Assembly (NCBI RefSeq): GCF_020697055.1
Contig: NZ_JAJFBP010000001.1
Location: forward strand, 124,001-188,000
DNA from: Panacagrimonas sp.
GTDB taxonomy: Bacteria; Pseudomonadota; Gammaproteobacteria; Nevskiales; Nevskiaceae
Reading direction: 5' to 3'
Length of the DNA stretch: 64,000 nt
A model generated the notes under the pieces. It did not search any database. It saw only the letters and a program-made list of their open reading frames with translations, and was not told the origin of the DNA. The position numbers were made by a program, and so were the translations under genes. Below are positions 44,582-53,669 of the stretch, piece after piece. Every line of letters begins with the position of its first letter. Within the stretch, counting starts at the first letter, position 1.

Positions 44582-45193
44582 TCAGTTCCGCACCGGGCGG
44601 ACGTTGACGTCCACGGGGATGCGGCTGCCCGGGTCGTGCGGCCAGGTGGTGTTGTAGATGCGGCCGCCGTAGCGGTACTCGACGTCGTAGGCCTCGACGC
44701 GCTGCTCGGTGCGGTAATCGACCTTGGTCTCGCAACGCTCCTCGTAGCCGACGCGCTCGTAGCTGCCGCCGCGCGGGCGGCTGTTCTCGACGGCGGCACG
44801 CTGGCCGACGCCGGCGCCGATCACGGCGCCCAGCGCGGTGGCGGCCTTCTTGCCGCGACCCGAACCGAACTGGTGACCGACCACACCACCGGCGATGGCG
44901 CCGATCAGGCCGCCGGCCGTGCCGTTGTTCATCCAGTAGCCGTCGTCACGGCGCTCGTTGTAGACCACGCGCTCGTCCCAGCACTCGCGGCGCGGTTCCT
45001 CGATGCGCACGGTGCGATAGATCGGCTCGGCCGAGACCACCTCGGCGTACTCGTAGCGTTCGCCGCGACGCGGTTCTTCCCAGCGGTCGCTGCGATCGTC
45101 GTCGGCATAACGGTAGCCGGGGCCGGCCACCGCCTGCGTCGCGGTGGCGAGGCCCAGGACGGCGATCAGCGGAAGGGTGGCGAGCTTGTTCAT
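44582..45193 (-). CDS. Exported glycine-zipper 2TM protein
   Basis: The protein has 203 residues with a signal ending near AVAG (residue 24). A charged segment rich in Arg, Glu, Asp and Tyr precedes a glycine zipper at about 93-130 (GGLIGAIAGGVVGHQFGSGRG, then ALGAVIGAGVG). A C-terminal domain with Cys155 ends IPVDVNVRPVRN. GGAGAATCCG precedes the ATG. It shares the zipper core with the protein at 25639. Likely periplasmic or outer-membrane; function unknown. Confidence 0.82.
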   Translation of the reverse strand: MNKLATLPLIAVLGLATATQAVAGPGYRYADDDRSDRWEEPRRGERYEYAEVVSAEPIYRTVRIEEPRRECWDERVVYNERRDDGYWMNNGTAGGLIGAIAGGVVGHQFGSGRGKKAATALGAVIGAGVGQRAAVENSRPRGGSYERVGYEERCETKVDYRTEQRVEAYDVEYRYGGRIYNTTWPHDPGSRIPVDVNVRPVRN

Positions 45194-45326
45194 CGGATTC
45201 TCCAGCGGTCAGGTCCCCAGGTGGACTGACTCTGGAACCGGAATCTAGGCTGATGACATGAATTGCCCCTGAAGCGTATGGGCGTTTTGCGGGCCCGCCC
45301 GCCCTTGCTGCACGGACGGCTGGCGT

Positions 45327-46691
45327 TCAGCGACGGCTGGTGGCGAAGCGCTTCAGGTTGGCGGGCGTGAAGTACTTCGGATCCTCCTTCCAGTCGTACT
45401 CGATCAGCTCCTTCTCCTCGTTGGTGAGGTTGAGGATCACGTAGCGGCGCGACTGCAGGTCGTAGTGGACCTGGACGCCGTTGATCATCACCGGCACCTG
45501 CGGGAAGTTGATCGAGTGCGACTCGGCGAAGCGCCAGAACTCGCCGCGGTCGTCGTAGATGTCCTGGCCCAGCACGATCCAGGAATCCTCGTCGACGTAG
45601 AACACGCGCTTGCGATAGAGGTGCTTGATGCCTTCGCGCACCTCGGCCTCGATCACCCACACGCGATGCTTCTCGAAGCGCGTGGTCTCGGGCGCGATGT
45701 GGCCCTTGGTGATGATGTCCTTGTACTTGAGCTTGGGGTCGTACAGCCGGTAGCTGTTGTACGGCACGATCATCTCGCGCTTGCCGAGCAGCTTGATCGT
45801 GTAGCGATCGAGCGGACCGTTGAACATGTCGATCTGGTCCTGCGTCATCAGCCCTTCGAACGCGGGATTGTCGTAGCCGACTTCGCCGATGCGCAGCGTG
45901 CGGCCGCCGGCGATGAACGACCACACGCCGGTGCTCTGCGCGACGCGGTCCAGCGGCACGTGCAGCAGGTAGGCGATGCCGGCCTTGCTCGCCGGTGCCA
46001 CCGTCTTGCTCATCACGTACAGGTTCTGGTTGTTGAGCGTCTGCGGCACCGCCTCGGGATTGTTGTAGACGTACGCGAGCTCGAAGTAGGAACGCTCGAT
46101 CACGTAGTCGCCGCTGGTGGTGGTGGCGGCCGCCCCGACGTAGCCGCGATAGCCGCGCGTGTTGTAACGCATGATGTGGTTCCACATCACCTCGGTGCCG
46201 TTGCCGGGAATGGGGAACGGAAATCCCTTGGCGGCGCAGCAGAACCCGTGGCCCGAGTTGGTCAGTTCCACCGCCGTGGCGTTGGCCTTGGTGGCATCGA
46301 GGAACCAGCCGGGATACGCGGCGCCGCGACGGCTCGGATACAGCGGGATGCGATAGGTGTCGGGGAAGGTCCGAAACAGCGCCTTGTGGCCTTCGGACAG
46401 GAAGCGCTCGTACTCGGGCAGATTCTTCGCCGTGATCATCGCGATCGGCTTGTCTGCGGCGTAGGGATTGTCGCCGCGCTTGAAGCCGTCCTTGGTGTAC
46501 GGCGTCCACGCCGGGATCGAACCGTCGGCGTTGCCGGCCGCTTCGCTGCCCATTGGTGTGAGCTTGCCGCCGAGTTCGGCGGCGCGTTCCGGCGGCACCC
46601 TGGCCGGCGCCGCGCCAGCGATCGCGATCAGGCCGGCCGCGATCGACACCCGCGCCAGGCGCGATGAGCCCGCCATGATCGTCATCGTCAT
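45327..46691 (-). CDS. DUF1329 exported protein
   Basis: The protein has 454 residues with a signal sequence ending near GAAPA (residue 30). DUF1329 features include LTPMGSEAAGNADGSIPAWTP, FPFPIPGNGTEVMWNHIMRY and HRVWVIEAEVREGIKHLYRKRVFYVDEDSW. Proteins of this family have a LolB/LppX-like or barrel-like sheet and accompany DUF1302 and RND/MMPL transporters in bacteria that use steroids or other hydrophobic compounds. Here only an RND adaptor is next to it, 35 bases upstream, and they probably share a transcript. Confidence 0.88.
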   Translation of the reverse strand: MTMTIMAGSSRLARVSIAAGLIAIAGAAPARVPPERAAELGGKLTPMGSEAAGNADGSIPAWTPYTKDGFKRGDNPYAADKPIAMITAKNLPEYERFLSEGHKALFRTFPDTYRIPLYPSRRGAAYPGWFLDATKANATAVELTNSGHGFCCAAKGFPFPIPGNGTEVMWNHIMRYNTRGYRGYVGAAATTTSGDYVIERSYFELAYVYNNPEAVPQTLNNQNLYVMSKTVAPASKAGIAYLLHVPLDRVAQSTGVWSFIAGGRTLRIGEVGYDNPAFEGLMTQDQIDMFNGPLDRYTIKLLGKREMIVPYNSYRLYDPKLKYKDIITKGHIAPETTRFEKHRVWVIEAEVREGIKHLYRKRVFYVDEDSWIVLGQDIYDDRGEFWRFAESHSINFPQVPVMINGVQVHYDLQSRRYVILNLTNEEKELIEYDWKEDPKYFTPANLKRFATSRR

Positions 46692-46725
46692 GCTCCTCCC
46701 TGTTCCACCCGGTTCGTTCTCGAAC

Positions 46726-47802
46726 TCAGGACGGTTTCGCCGGCGGGCCGGTGGTCTGCACCGCCGCGCCGTTGCCGATTCTCTGCAGGCCGCTGGTCAC
46801 GATGGTCTGTCCCGCCTGGAGTCCGGACACCACCTCGACCTCGCCGGTCCGACGTTGTCCGATCTGCACCTCGGTTTCGACCGCGCGGCCGTCCTCGACG
46901 GTGTAGACGAACGATTTTCCGCCGCGCGCGAGCAGGGCCTGCTCGGGGATCAGCATCGCGTTGGCGTTGCGCGAGACCACCAGCGTCACGCGCGCGAACA
47001 TGCCGGGTCGCAGGCGGCCGTCGTGGTTGTCGAGGCGGGCACGCGCGGCGATCGAGCGCGTGTCGTCGGCCACGCGCGAGTCGAGCGCGTAGAGCTGCGC
47101 CGCGAACGTCTGCCCCGGCCATGCGTCCAGATCGACTTCCACCGGCTGGCCCACGGCGATGTCCGGCAGCGCGAGCTCGGGCAGACGAAACTCGAGCTTC
47201 ATGCGATCGAGATCCTCGAGCACCACGAGATCCTGGCCCGGATTGACGTAGTCGCCGATCGCCGCGCCGCGCAGACCCGCGCGACCCGCGAACGGCGCCT
47301 TGATCACGGTCTTGGCCGCCTGCGCCCGCGCGAGGTTCAGCGCGGCCTGGTTGGCGTCCAGCGACGCGCGCGATGCGTCGCGTTCGGAGGCCGAGATCAG
47401 ACCGCGTCCGAACAGCTCCTCGGCGCGCCGCGCGTTGCGGGTCGACAGCTCCAGGTTGGCTTTGGCCTGCGCAACCTGCGCGACGAACACCGAGTCGTCG
47501 AGCACGAACAGCGGGGTGTCCATCGCCACCTGCTGGCCTTCCTCGAAGCCGATGCGCGCGATGCGCCCGGCGATCTCGGGACGCACGATGACGCTCTCGT
47601 TGGCCTTGAGCGATCCCACCGCCGACCAGCTGCGGTCGAGCGGGCCGGTGCGGACCTGCGTGACCTCCACGCGCGCCGCCGGGGGTCCCTTGCGGGCGTC
47701 GCGTCGCGGCTCGGCGTCGGACTTCGAACAGGCCGCGAGCGTGGACAGCATCATCAACACCAGCGCCAGCGGATGAAAGGACAGGGGAGCGTGGGCGATC
47801 AC
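46726..47802 (-). CDS. RND-type efflux periplasmic adaptor lipoprotein
   Basis: The protein has 358 residues from a GTG start; an ATG at 47754 would still keep the lipobox. The signal ends LSTLAAC, a lipoprotein motif. The order is beta-barrel, lipoyl half (VGSLKANESVIVRPEIAGRIARIGFEEGQQV), alpha hairpin (about 100-160) and second lipoyl half (TVIKAPFAGRAGLRGAAIGDYV), as in AcrA/MexA. No RND pump gene follows; the next gene is DUF1329. Its pump must be elsewhere or lost. Confidence 0.87.
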   Translation of the reverse strand: MIAHAPLSFHPLALVLMMLSTLAACSKSDAEPRRDARKGPPAARVEVTQVRTGPLDRSWSAVGSLKANESVIVRPEIAGRIARIGFEEGQQVAMDTPLFVLDDSVFVAQVAQAKANLELSTRNARRAEELFGRGLISASERDASRASLDANQAALNLARAQAAKTVIKAPFAGRAGLRGAAIGDYVNPGQDLVVLEDLDRMKLEFRLPELALPDIAVGQPVEVDLDAWPGQTFAAQLYALDSRVADDTRSIAARARLDNHDGRLRPGMFARVTLVVSRNANAMLIPEQALLARGGKSFVYTVEDGRAVETEVQIGQRRTGEVEVVSGLQAGQTIVTSGLQRIGNGAAVQTTGPPAKPS

Positions 47803-47940
47803 GAAATGGGAGATGGCGGCTATGCGCTTCGGACCGCGCCGGATCAAAGGGGTTCGATGCAGAACCCGGACGCCGGATTCTAGCGTCGCCCCGTGAACGC
47901 GGCGGCCGGTCAGAATGGCGCTTTCGTGACCCACGCCTCC

Positions 47941-49134
47941 ATGAGTCCAGATCCTGCACGCGAGCGTCCGCTGCGCATCGCCCTGGTCGCGGGCGAACTG
48001 TCCGGCGACCTGCTGGGCAGTTCGATCGTGCGCGCGCTGCGCCAGCGCCTGCCGCTCGGGACGCAAATCTACGGCGTCGCGGGGCCGCGAATGGTCGAGG
48101 CCGGCTGCGAGGCGATCGAATCGATCGATCAGCTCTCGGTGATGGGGCTTGCCGAGGTGCTCCCGGCGATTCCGCGCCTGCTGCGTCTGCGCGCGCGCCT
48201 GATCGAGCGTTTCACCGCCGATCGTCCGGACGTGTTCGTGGGCCTGGATGCGCCCGACTTCAATCTCGGACTCGCGCGACGCCTGCGCGCGCGCGGCCTG
48301 CGCACGCTGCACGTCGTGAGCCCGACGATCTGGGCCTGGCGGCCCGGGCGGGTCAAGGGCATCGCGCGCGCGGTCGATCGCATGTTGTGCCTGTTTCCGT
48401 TCGAGCCGCGGCACTACGCAGGCAGCGGCGTCGATGCGTGCTACATCGGCCATCCGCTGGCCGAGGAACTCGACGATGGCGTGTCGACGGCGCGTGCGCG
48501 TGCAGGGCTCGGCTGGGACGCGGACGCGAGCGGCCAGGTGCCGGTCGTGGCGATCCTGCCCGGATCGCGCGGCGGCGAACTCAAGTACCTTGCCGAGCCG
48601 TTCGCGCGCGCCGCCGCGCTGCTGCACGAGCGCATTCCCGGCATCCGTTTCGTGTCGCCGGTCGCCAAGCCTTCGCTCGAGCCGGGGCTGCGCGCGGCGA
48701 TCGCGGCGCACGCGCCACAGTGCCGGTGGGATGTGATCGCGGGTCGATCGCGTGACGCGATGCAGGCCGCCGATGCGGTGCTGCTCGCATCGGGAACCGC
48801 CACGCTCGAATGCCTGCTGCTGGGACGGCCGATGGTCGTCGCCTATCGCAGCTCGCGACTCACCGCATGGCTGATGCTCGATCTGGGTCTGCTCAAGACG
48901 CGATACGTGAGCCTGCCCAACCTGCTGGCCGACGAGCCGACCGTGACCGAACTGCTGCAGGACGAGGCGCGTCCGGCGCGCCTGGCCGACGAGGTGCAGG
49001 TGCTGCTGCGGGATCCGGGGCGACGCAGCAGACAGCTCGGCGCCTTCGCCGCGGTGCGCGCGACGCTGCGACGCGATGCGGCGTCTCTGGCGGCCGACGC
49101 GATCGTCGACCTCGCGCGCCGACCCGACGCCTAG
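47941..49134 (+). CDS. lpxB: Lipid-A-disaccharide synthase
   Basis: The protein has 397 residues from the ATG at 47941; a GTG at 47893 would add 16. GT-B motifs: LRIALVAGELSGDLLGSSIVRAL at the start, VGLDAPDFNLGLARRL, SPTIWAWRPGRVKGIARAVDRMLCLFPFEP in the middle, and ILPGSRGGELKYL and LLASGTATLECLLLGRPMVVAYR in the UDP-binding half. It joins lipid X and UDP-diacylglucosamine in the Raetz pathway at the inner membrane. It is isolated from the usual lpxD-fabZ-lpxA cluster. Its stop shares CTAG with the convergent gene at 49131. Confidence 0.95.
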   Translation: MSPDPARERPLRIALVAGELSGDLLGSSIVRALRQRLPLGTQIYGVAGPRMVEAGCEAIESIDQLSVMGLAEVLPAIPRLLRLRARLIERFTADRPDVFVGLDAPDFNLGLARRLRARGLRTLHVVSPTIWAWRPGRVKGIARAVDRMLCLFPFEPRHYAGSGVDACYIGHPLAEELDDGVSTARARAGLGWDADASGQVPVVAILPGSRGGELKYLAEPFARAAALLHERIPGIRFVSPVAKPSLEPGLRAAIAAHAPQCRWDVIAGRSRDAMQAADAVLLASGTATLECLLLGRPMVVAYRSSRLTAWLMLDLGLLKTRYVSLPNLLADEPTVTELLQDEARPARLADEVQVLLRDPGRRSRQLGAFAAVRATLRRDAASLAADAIVDLARRPDA

Positions 49135-49643
49135 CGCGTGCCCGAACCCAGGCCGGTCGCGCCCGCGTCGTCCTGGAGGTTGCCGTATTCCCACTCGACG
49201 GTGTCGGTGGCGATCGCCACGTGGCGCACGAAGGAATCGAACAGCGCCTCGATCCGCTCGACGTCGGTCGATGCGGGAATGGTGAAGACGCGCGCGCGAT
49301 CCTCGAGCTGCCCGTCGCACCAGCCGCCCAGGCGCTCGCGCACTTCGGCCTCCAGGGTCTCGATGTGGTCGGGGCGCAGCGACGAGGTGGAGAACAGGCG
49401 GACCGCGATGTTTCCGCTGCGGCGGATCAGCTTGAACCCGCCGAGCTCGTCGGTGCGCTCGACCACGTCGCCCGCGGCCACGCCGTAGGTCCAGCCCGGG
49501 GAGTTGGCGAGGCGAAAGCGCAGACCGCCGAGGGGCTCGGCGTGCACGGGCTCCAGCCGCGGCGATCCATCGGCACGCGTGCCGCAGCGCAGATCGAGGT
49601 GAACCGTGCCCCGAGGTTCGCTATGGGCGAATACCTTGTGCAT
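49131..49643 (-). CDS. DUF4265-like protein
   Basis: The protein has 170 residues with no signal peptide. Features such as LRFRLANSPGWTYGVAAGDVVERTDELGGFKLIRRSGNIAVRLF and a C-terminal VEWEYGNLQDD resemble DUF4265 proteins, small soluble proteins of unknown role often found near toxin-immunity or defence-like genes. The assignment is by pattern and not certain. GGAAAGCAGG precedes the ATG. It overlaps lpxB by four bases, tail to tail. Confidence 0.68.
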   Translation of the reverse strand: MHKVFAHSEPRGTVHLDLRCGTRADGSPRLEPVHAEPLGGLRFRLANSPGWTYGVAAGDVVERTDELGGFKLIRRSGNIAVRLFSTSSLRPDHIETLEAEVRERLGGWCDGQLEDRARVFTIPASTDVERIEALFDSFVRHVAIATDTVEWEYGNLQDDAGATGLGSGTR

Positions 49644-49819
49644 GTCCTGCTTTCCTCCAGCTCGTGTGCGCCGGATCGATCGTCCGCGCATCGTGGTCTC
49701 GAGGGTGTTACGCGCCCGTCGCGGCGACGGATGCGACGTCCGCACAAGTCCGGTCGTCACACACGCTCGCGCTGTCGACCGTGCGGTACGGCGAGGCGTG
49801 CGAACCGTATCGGCAGGGG

Positions 49820-50500
49820 CTACGCGGCGTCGGCGGGATAGATCGTTTCGCTGGATCCCGTGTCCCACGTGCGAACGATGCGCAGCAGCGCTCCGTCCGC
49901 GGCGTGGTGGATGTCGTCGATCGTCGTCATCCAGCGGTGCTGGGGACTCGCAGGGTCGTGTTCGCTCGCCGCGGCGTGCACGCGTCGCAGAAGGTGCGGC
50001 CGCGCCGGGTCGTACTCGTAGGCTTCCAGCGCGACGCCGTGCTGCGCGTACCGGATCAGCGCTTCGGGTCGCCGCATTTCTCCGGCACGGGCGAGCAGGA
50101 CGGTTTGAACGTTGATGGGGTCCTTGTCCGGCTCGTAGTGGTCGTAGCGTGACGTGCGGATTTCTTCGTCCGCGTACTCCCAGAATTCCTCGTACGCACG
50201 CTCGACGAACTCGGTGAAGTGCTGTTCGACGCGGATGCGGCCGTCGGACCCCAGGCCGTAGCGGCAGGCATGGGCGCGGGCACCGGGCGCCGGCTCGCGG
50301 CGCATCGGCGGCGCGGGCTCGATCCCCATGCGCTGCAGCGCCAGCGGTGTCGGTGCGTGGTGCGGTCCTTCGAACCACGCGCTGAGCGCGGACTCGCGCA
50401 GGGCGCGCGTCCGGATCTCGGCGTACCGCGCGCGAGCGGATTCGAAGCGCGTCCGCGCCTCGGGCAGCCGTTCGATCAGCGCGACCAGGCGCGGATGCAT
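49820..50500 (-). CDS. Conserved protein of unknown function, 226 residues
   Basis: I do not recognise this protein. It is soluble, rich in Arg, Glu and Tyr, without signal peptide. Features include FVERAYEEFWEYADEEIRTSRYDHYEPDKDP and PHLLRRVHAAASEHDPASPQHRWMTTIDDI. The start is the ATG at 50500; the frame extends upstream but overlaps the SnoaL-like gene. It ends 176 bases before the DUF4265-like gene. Confidence 0.65.
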   Translation of the reverse strand: MHPRLVALIERLPEARTRFESARARYAEIRTRALRESALSAWFEGPHHAPTPLALQRMGIEPAPPMRREPAPGARAHACRYGLGSDGRIRVEQHFTEFVERAYEEFWEYADEEIRTSRYDHYEPDKDPINVQTVLLARAGEMRRPEALIRYAQHGVALEAYEYDPARPHLLRRVHAAASEHDPASPQHRWMTTIDDIHHAADGALLRIVRTWDTGSSETIYPADAA

Positions 50501-50507
50501 CAGCGGG

Positions 50508-50936
50508 CTATTCGGGAGCGGCCGCACCGATCGCATCGCCGGTGGCGGTGTCCAGCGCCCCGAAGAATCCCGTGACCTGCCGGATGCGGGTGCGCGCGGC
50601 GTCCAGCACCACGAAGTCCACGCCGTGACGCAGCACCGCGCCGTCGGCACCGATCACCTCGAAGCCGAAGCGCAGGACCTCGTGATGCGCGTCGATCACG
50701 GTGGAGCGACGGACGATCGCGCCGGGTCGGCCGGCCTGCACGCGAGCGATGTGCGCGAGCAGACCCGCCATGTCCAGCGGCGCCACCGTCGGATCGCTGT
50801 ACGTCGCCTCGGGCGCCCATACCGAGGCGAGCAGCGCCGCGCGCCGTGCGGCGTCCGGTTCGGACCACGCTTCGCCGTAACGATCGATGAGGGCTTCGAG
50901 ATTCAGGGCGTCGAGCCCGCGTGGTCCCGCTGCCAT
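50508..50936 (-). CDS. SnoaL/NTF2-like protein
   Basis: The protein has 142 residues. The pattern LEALIDRYGEAWSEPDAARRAALLASVWAPEATYSDPTVAPLDMAGLLAHIARVQ and GVDFVVLDAARTRIRQVTGFFG is typical of SnoaL-like domains. The ATG at 50936 lies inside the 3' end of the AraC gene, a 34-base overlap that suggests co-transcription. Role unknown; perhaps a small isomerase or binding protein of the pathway controlled by the regulator. Confidence 0.75.
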   Translation of the reverse strand: MAAGPRGLDALNLEALIDRYGEAWSEPDAARRAALLASVWAPEATYSDPTVAPLDMAGLLAHIARVQAGRPGAIVRRSTVIDAHHEVLRFGFEVIGADGAVLRHGVDFVVLDAARTRIRQVTGFFGALDTATGDAIGAAAPE

Positions 50937-51859
50937 TCGCGCGCCGACATCCCGTAGTGGCGGCGGAACATGCGGCCGAAGTGGGTCAGGTCGCGAAAGC
51001 CCCAGCGGTACGCGACGTCCGACACGCGCGATCCGCTCGCCGTCAGGTCGGCCGCGCAGCGTTGCAGCCGCTTCTCGCTGACGAGCCTTGCGAAGCTCCT
51101 GTCGGCGCCTTCGAACAGGCGATGCAGGTAGCGCACGGAGATCCCGAATGCAGCGGCCACGCTCGCCGCGCCGAGGTTCTCGTCGGCCAGATGGGAATCG
51201 ATGTGAAGCAGCACGCGCGAGCGGTCGCGCTCGTGCGGATTGCACCTGGCGTTGCGCGTGGTCGCCGGCGTCATCGCCAGCGCGAGCAGGTCCACCAGCG
51301 TCGTCGCCAGCGTCTGCTGTTCGCGCTCGTCGAGCGCCTCGTTCACCGACGTCAGGCCGCGGATGAAGTTGCCGGCCAGCGCGGCGGTTCCGGCCCACGT
51401 GTCGAAGCGTCGGGCGGTAAGCGTGTCCGGCATCGACAGGTGCGCATCGAGCCGCTCGCGCGGAATCTGCAGGCACACGATCTTCCATTCCTCGCCCGGG
51501 CCGCCGAGAAAGTCCGCTTCGTAGGCGTGGCGCGTGTCGACGATGAAGAATTCGCCCGGCCGCACGACGGCCCGGCGGCCGTTCTGCGCAACGATCGACG
51601 TGCCGGAGATCTGCAGATCGCAGAAATAGTGCTCGGCGGGATCCTTGCGGATCTCGCGCGCGCCGCGACGGATCGTGTACGAGCTCGATCGCACCGCGGA
51701 TACGCGGATGTCGGACAGCGGCAGCATCGATACGTCGCTGTCGAACCGGCTGGCTTCGGTGGTCGCCGAATCCAGCGCCGTGAACGCTTCGCAGAGCACC
51801 TCGCGCCAGTACCCGAACCGCTGGGCCGGCGGCAGATGACGGGTCGACCAACGCTGCAT
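50903..51859 (-). CDS. AraC-family transcriptional regulator (AraC_binding_2/AraC-XylS type)
   Basis: The protein has 318 residues. The N-terminal about 200 residues have RFGYWREVLCEAFTALD and FFIVDTRHAYEADFLG, like the FeaR/AraC-binding-2 domain. The C-terminal 100 residues carry two helix-turn-helix units with FGISVRYLHRLFEG and DVAYRWGFRDLTHFGRMFRRHYGMSAREWQ. It is divergent from the monooxygenase at 52038, 178 bases away, repeating the pattern at 3.8 kb. Inducer unknown. Confidence 0.9.
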   Translation of the reverse strand: MQRWSTRHLPPAQRFGYWREVLCEAFTALDSATTEASRFDSDVSMLPLSDIRVSAVRSSSYTIRRGAREIRKDPAEHYFCDLQISGTSIVAQNGRRAVVRPGEFFIVDTRHAYEADFLGGPGEEWKIVCLQIPRERLDAHLSMPDTLTARRFDTWAGTAALAGNFIRGLTSVNEALDEREQQTLATTLVDLLALAMTPATTRNARCNPHERDRSRVLLHIDSHLADENLGAASVAAAFGISVRYLHRLFEGADRSFARLVSEKRLQRCAADLTASGSRVSDVAYRWGFRDLTHFGRMFRRHYGMSAREWQRDHAGSTP

Positions 51860-51950
51860 AACGCCCTCCTCAGGTGCGACGCGATGCCCGGAATCCAGGA
51901 CCCCAGGCAGCCCGGCGATGGTATCCGATCACATCCGGACGCCGGGCGCG

Positions 51951-51980
51951 GAAAGCCGAACCCCATGCGTGAAAGTCCGA
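51951..51980. promoter_or_regulatory. Direct repeat, possible operator for the second AraC regulator
   Basis: GAAAGCCGA (51951-51959) and GAAAGTCCGA (51971-51980) are near-identical copies with a 20-base period in the divergent intergenic region. The spacing fits an AraC-family dimer, but the copies are short and imperfect. Confidence 0.3.
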
Positions 51981-52037
51981 GTCCGCCGATGACCGCGGCG
52001 CTACCGTCGTGGCGTACTCCACGACCGGAAGCCACAC

Positions 52038-53669
52038 GTGACCTCGGCATCTGCGCAGTCCACACCCGACGAACTCGACGTCGTCATCGTCGGCGCCGGA
52101 TTTGCCGGCGTGTATCAGCTCATCCGGCTGCGCGAGCTGGGCTTCCGCTGCCGCATCCTGGAGGCGGGTAGCGATCTCGGCGGCATCTGGCACTGGAACT
52201 GCTATCCGGGCGCGCGCGTCGACACGTGGTGCTATCTCTATCAGTACTCGCGCGAGGACCTGTGGCGCGACTGGAACTGGAGCGAGATGTTCCCGGACTG
52301 GAGCGAGTTGCGCCGCTATTTCCAGTACGTGGATCGGAAGCTGGAGCTGTCGAAGGACGTGCGCTTCAACACGCGCGTCGCTGGCGCGCAGTTCGACGAA
52401 GCACGCAGCCGGTGGGAGATCCGCGCCCAGGACGGCAGCGTCATCCGCGCGCAGCACCTGGTCCTCTGCACCGGCTTTGCCGCCAAGCCGCACATCCCGC
52501 GGTTCGAGGGCCTCGCGTCGTTCGCGGGGGTCGTGCACCACACCGGCCTGTGGCCGCAGGCCGGGGTCGACTTCACCGGCAGGCGCGTCGGCGTGGTCGG
52601 GACCGGCGCGAGCGCGGTGCAGGTGATCCAGGAGGCGAGTCGGACCGCGCAACACCTCACGGTGTTCCAGCGCAGTCCCGCGATGGCGATCCCGATGCGC
52701 CAGCGAAAGCTGAGCATCGAGGAGCAGACCGAGATGAAGAAGGGCTACGCGGAGAAGTTCGCGCTGCGCCCCAGGACCCATTGCGGATACGACTTCACCT
52801 GGCGTCCCGGCTCGGCGCTGGAGGTCTCCCGGGAAGAGCGTCAGCGCGTGTACGAGGAGCTGTGGGCGCAGGGCGGATTTCCGTTCTGGCTCGCCAACTA
52901 CGAGGACACGATCGCCAACCGCCAGTCCAACGACGAGGCCTATGCGTTCTGGCGCGACAAGACGCGTCCGCGCATCAAGGATCCGGTCAAGCGCGAGATC
53001 CTCGCGCCGATGCAGGCGCCGTATGCGTTCGGCTGCAAGCGCGTGTCGCTCGAGCAGTGGTACTACGACCTGTTCGACCAGGACAACGTGTCGCTGATCG
53101 ACATCGGCGCGGGCGCATCGCCCATCGAGGAGATCACCCCGCGCGGCATCCGCACGCGCAACGAGGGCGTCACCGACCTCGACATCATCGTGATGGCCAC
53201 CGGGTTCGACGCCGTCAGCGGCGGCATTCTCGCGATCGACATCCGCGGCACCAACGGCCGCCTGCTCTCGGAGAAATGGAAAACCGGCGTGCGCAGTCTG
53301 CTGGGACTGTCGACGGCGGGATTTCCCAACCTGTACTGGCTCTACGGTCCGCAGAGTCCCTCGGGATGGTCCAACGGCCCGACCACCGCCGAAGTGCAGG
53401 GCGACATGGTCGTGCGGATCATCGACGACATGCGCCGCAACGGCGTCGAGCGCATCGAGGCCGAAGTGGAGGCGGAGAACGCGTGGGTCGAACACAACCG
53501 CGACGTTGCGAACATGACGCTCATCCCGCAGACCGACTCCTGGTACAACGGCTCGAACGTCCCGGGCAAACCGATCGAGGTGCTGAACTACGGCGGCGGC
53601 CTGCCGCTGTACCAGACCCGGTTCTCGGAGTCCGCGGACAACGGGTACGCGGGGTTCAGGCTGGGCTGA
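52038..53669 (+). CDS. FAD-dependent Baeyer-Villiger monooxygenase, cyclohexanone/cyclopentadecanone type
   Basis: The protein has 543 residues from a GTG start. FAD motif GAGFAGVYQL near 20, GGIWHWNCYPGARVDTW near 49-65, the fingerprint FAGVVHHTGLWP near 163-174 and NADPH motif GTGASAV near 190. ATGFDAVSGG near 395 is typical of class B type I Baeyer-Villiger enzymes. It converts ketones, often cyclic or steroid ketones, to esters or lactones. Its 3' end overlaps the convergent acetyltransferase gene by 14 bases. Confidence 0.93.
   Translation: MTSASAQSTPDELDVVIVGAGFAGVYQLIRLRELGFRCRILEAGSDLGGIWHWNCYPGARVDTWCYLYQYSREDLWRDWNWSEMFPDWSELRRYFQYVDRKLELSKDVRFNTRVAGAQFDEARSRWEIRAQDGSVIRAQHLVLCTGFAAKPHIPRFEGLASFAGVVHHTGLWPQAGVDFTGRRVGVVGTGASAVQVIQEASRTAQHLTVFQRSPAMAIPMRQRKLSIEEQTEMKKGYAEKFALRPRTHCGYDFTWRPGSALEVSREERQRVYEELWAQGGFPFWLANYEDTIANRQSNDEAYAFWRDKTRPRIKDPVKREILAPMQAPYAFGCKRVSLEQWYYDLFDQDNVSLIDIGAGASPIEEITPRGIRTRNEGVTDLDIIVMATGFDAVSGGILAIDIRGTNGRLLSEKWKTGVRSLLGLSTAGFPNLYWLYGPQSPSGWSNGPTTAEVQGDMVVRIIDDMRRNGVERIEAEVEAENAWVEHNRDVANMTLIPQTDSWYNGSNVPGKPIEVLNYGGGLPLYQTRFSESADNGYAGFRLG

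Noticed and set aside
45240..45290. TTCAG-containing stretch before the glycine-zipper gene as a PhoP box
   Set aside because: The half-sites are imperfect and I cannot state the PhoP consensus of this lineage with confidence.
46726..49320. 864-codon minus frame including the RND adaptor
   Set aside because: Only the part from 47802 leftward is the adaptor; the rest is antisense to lpxB.
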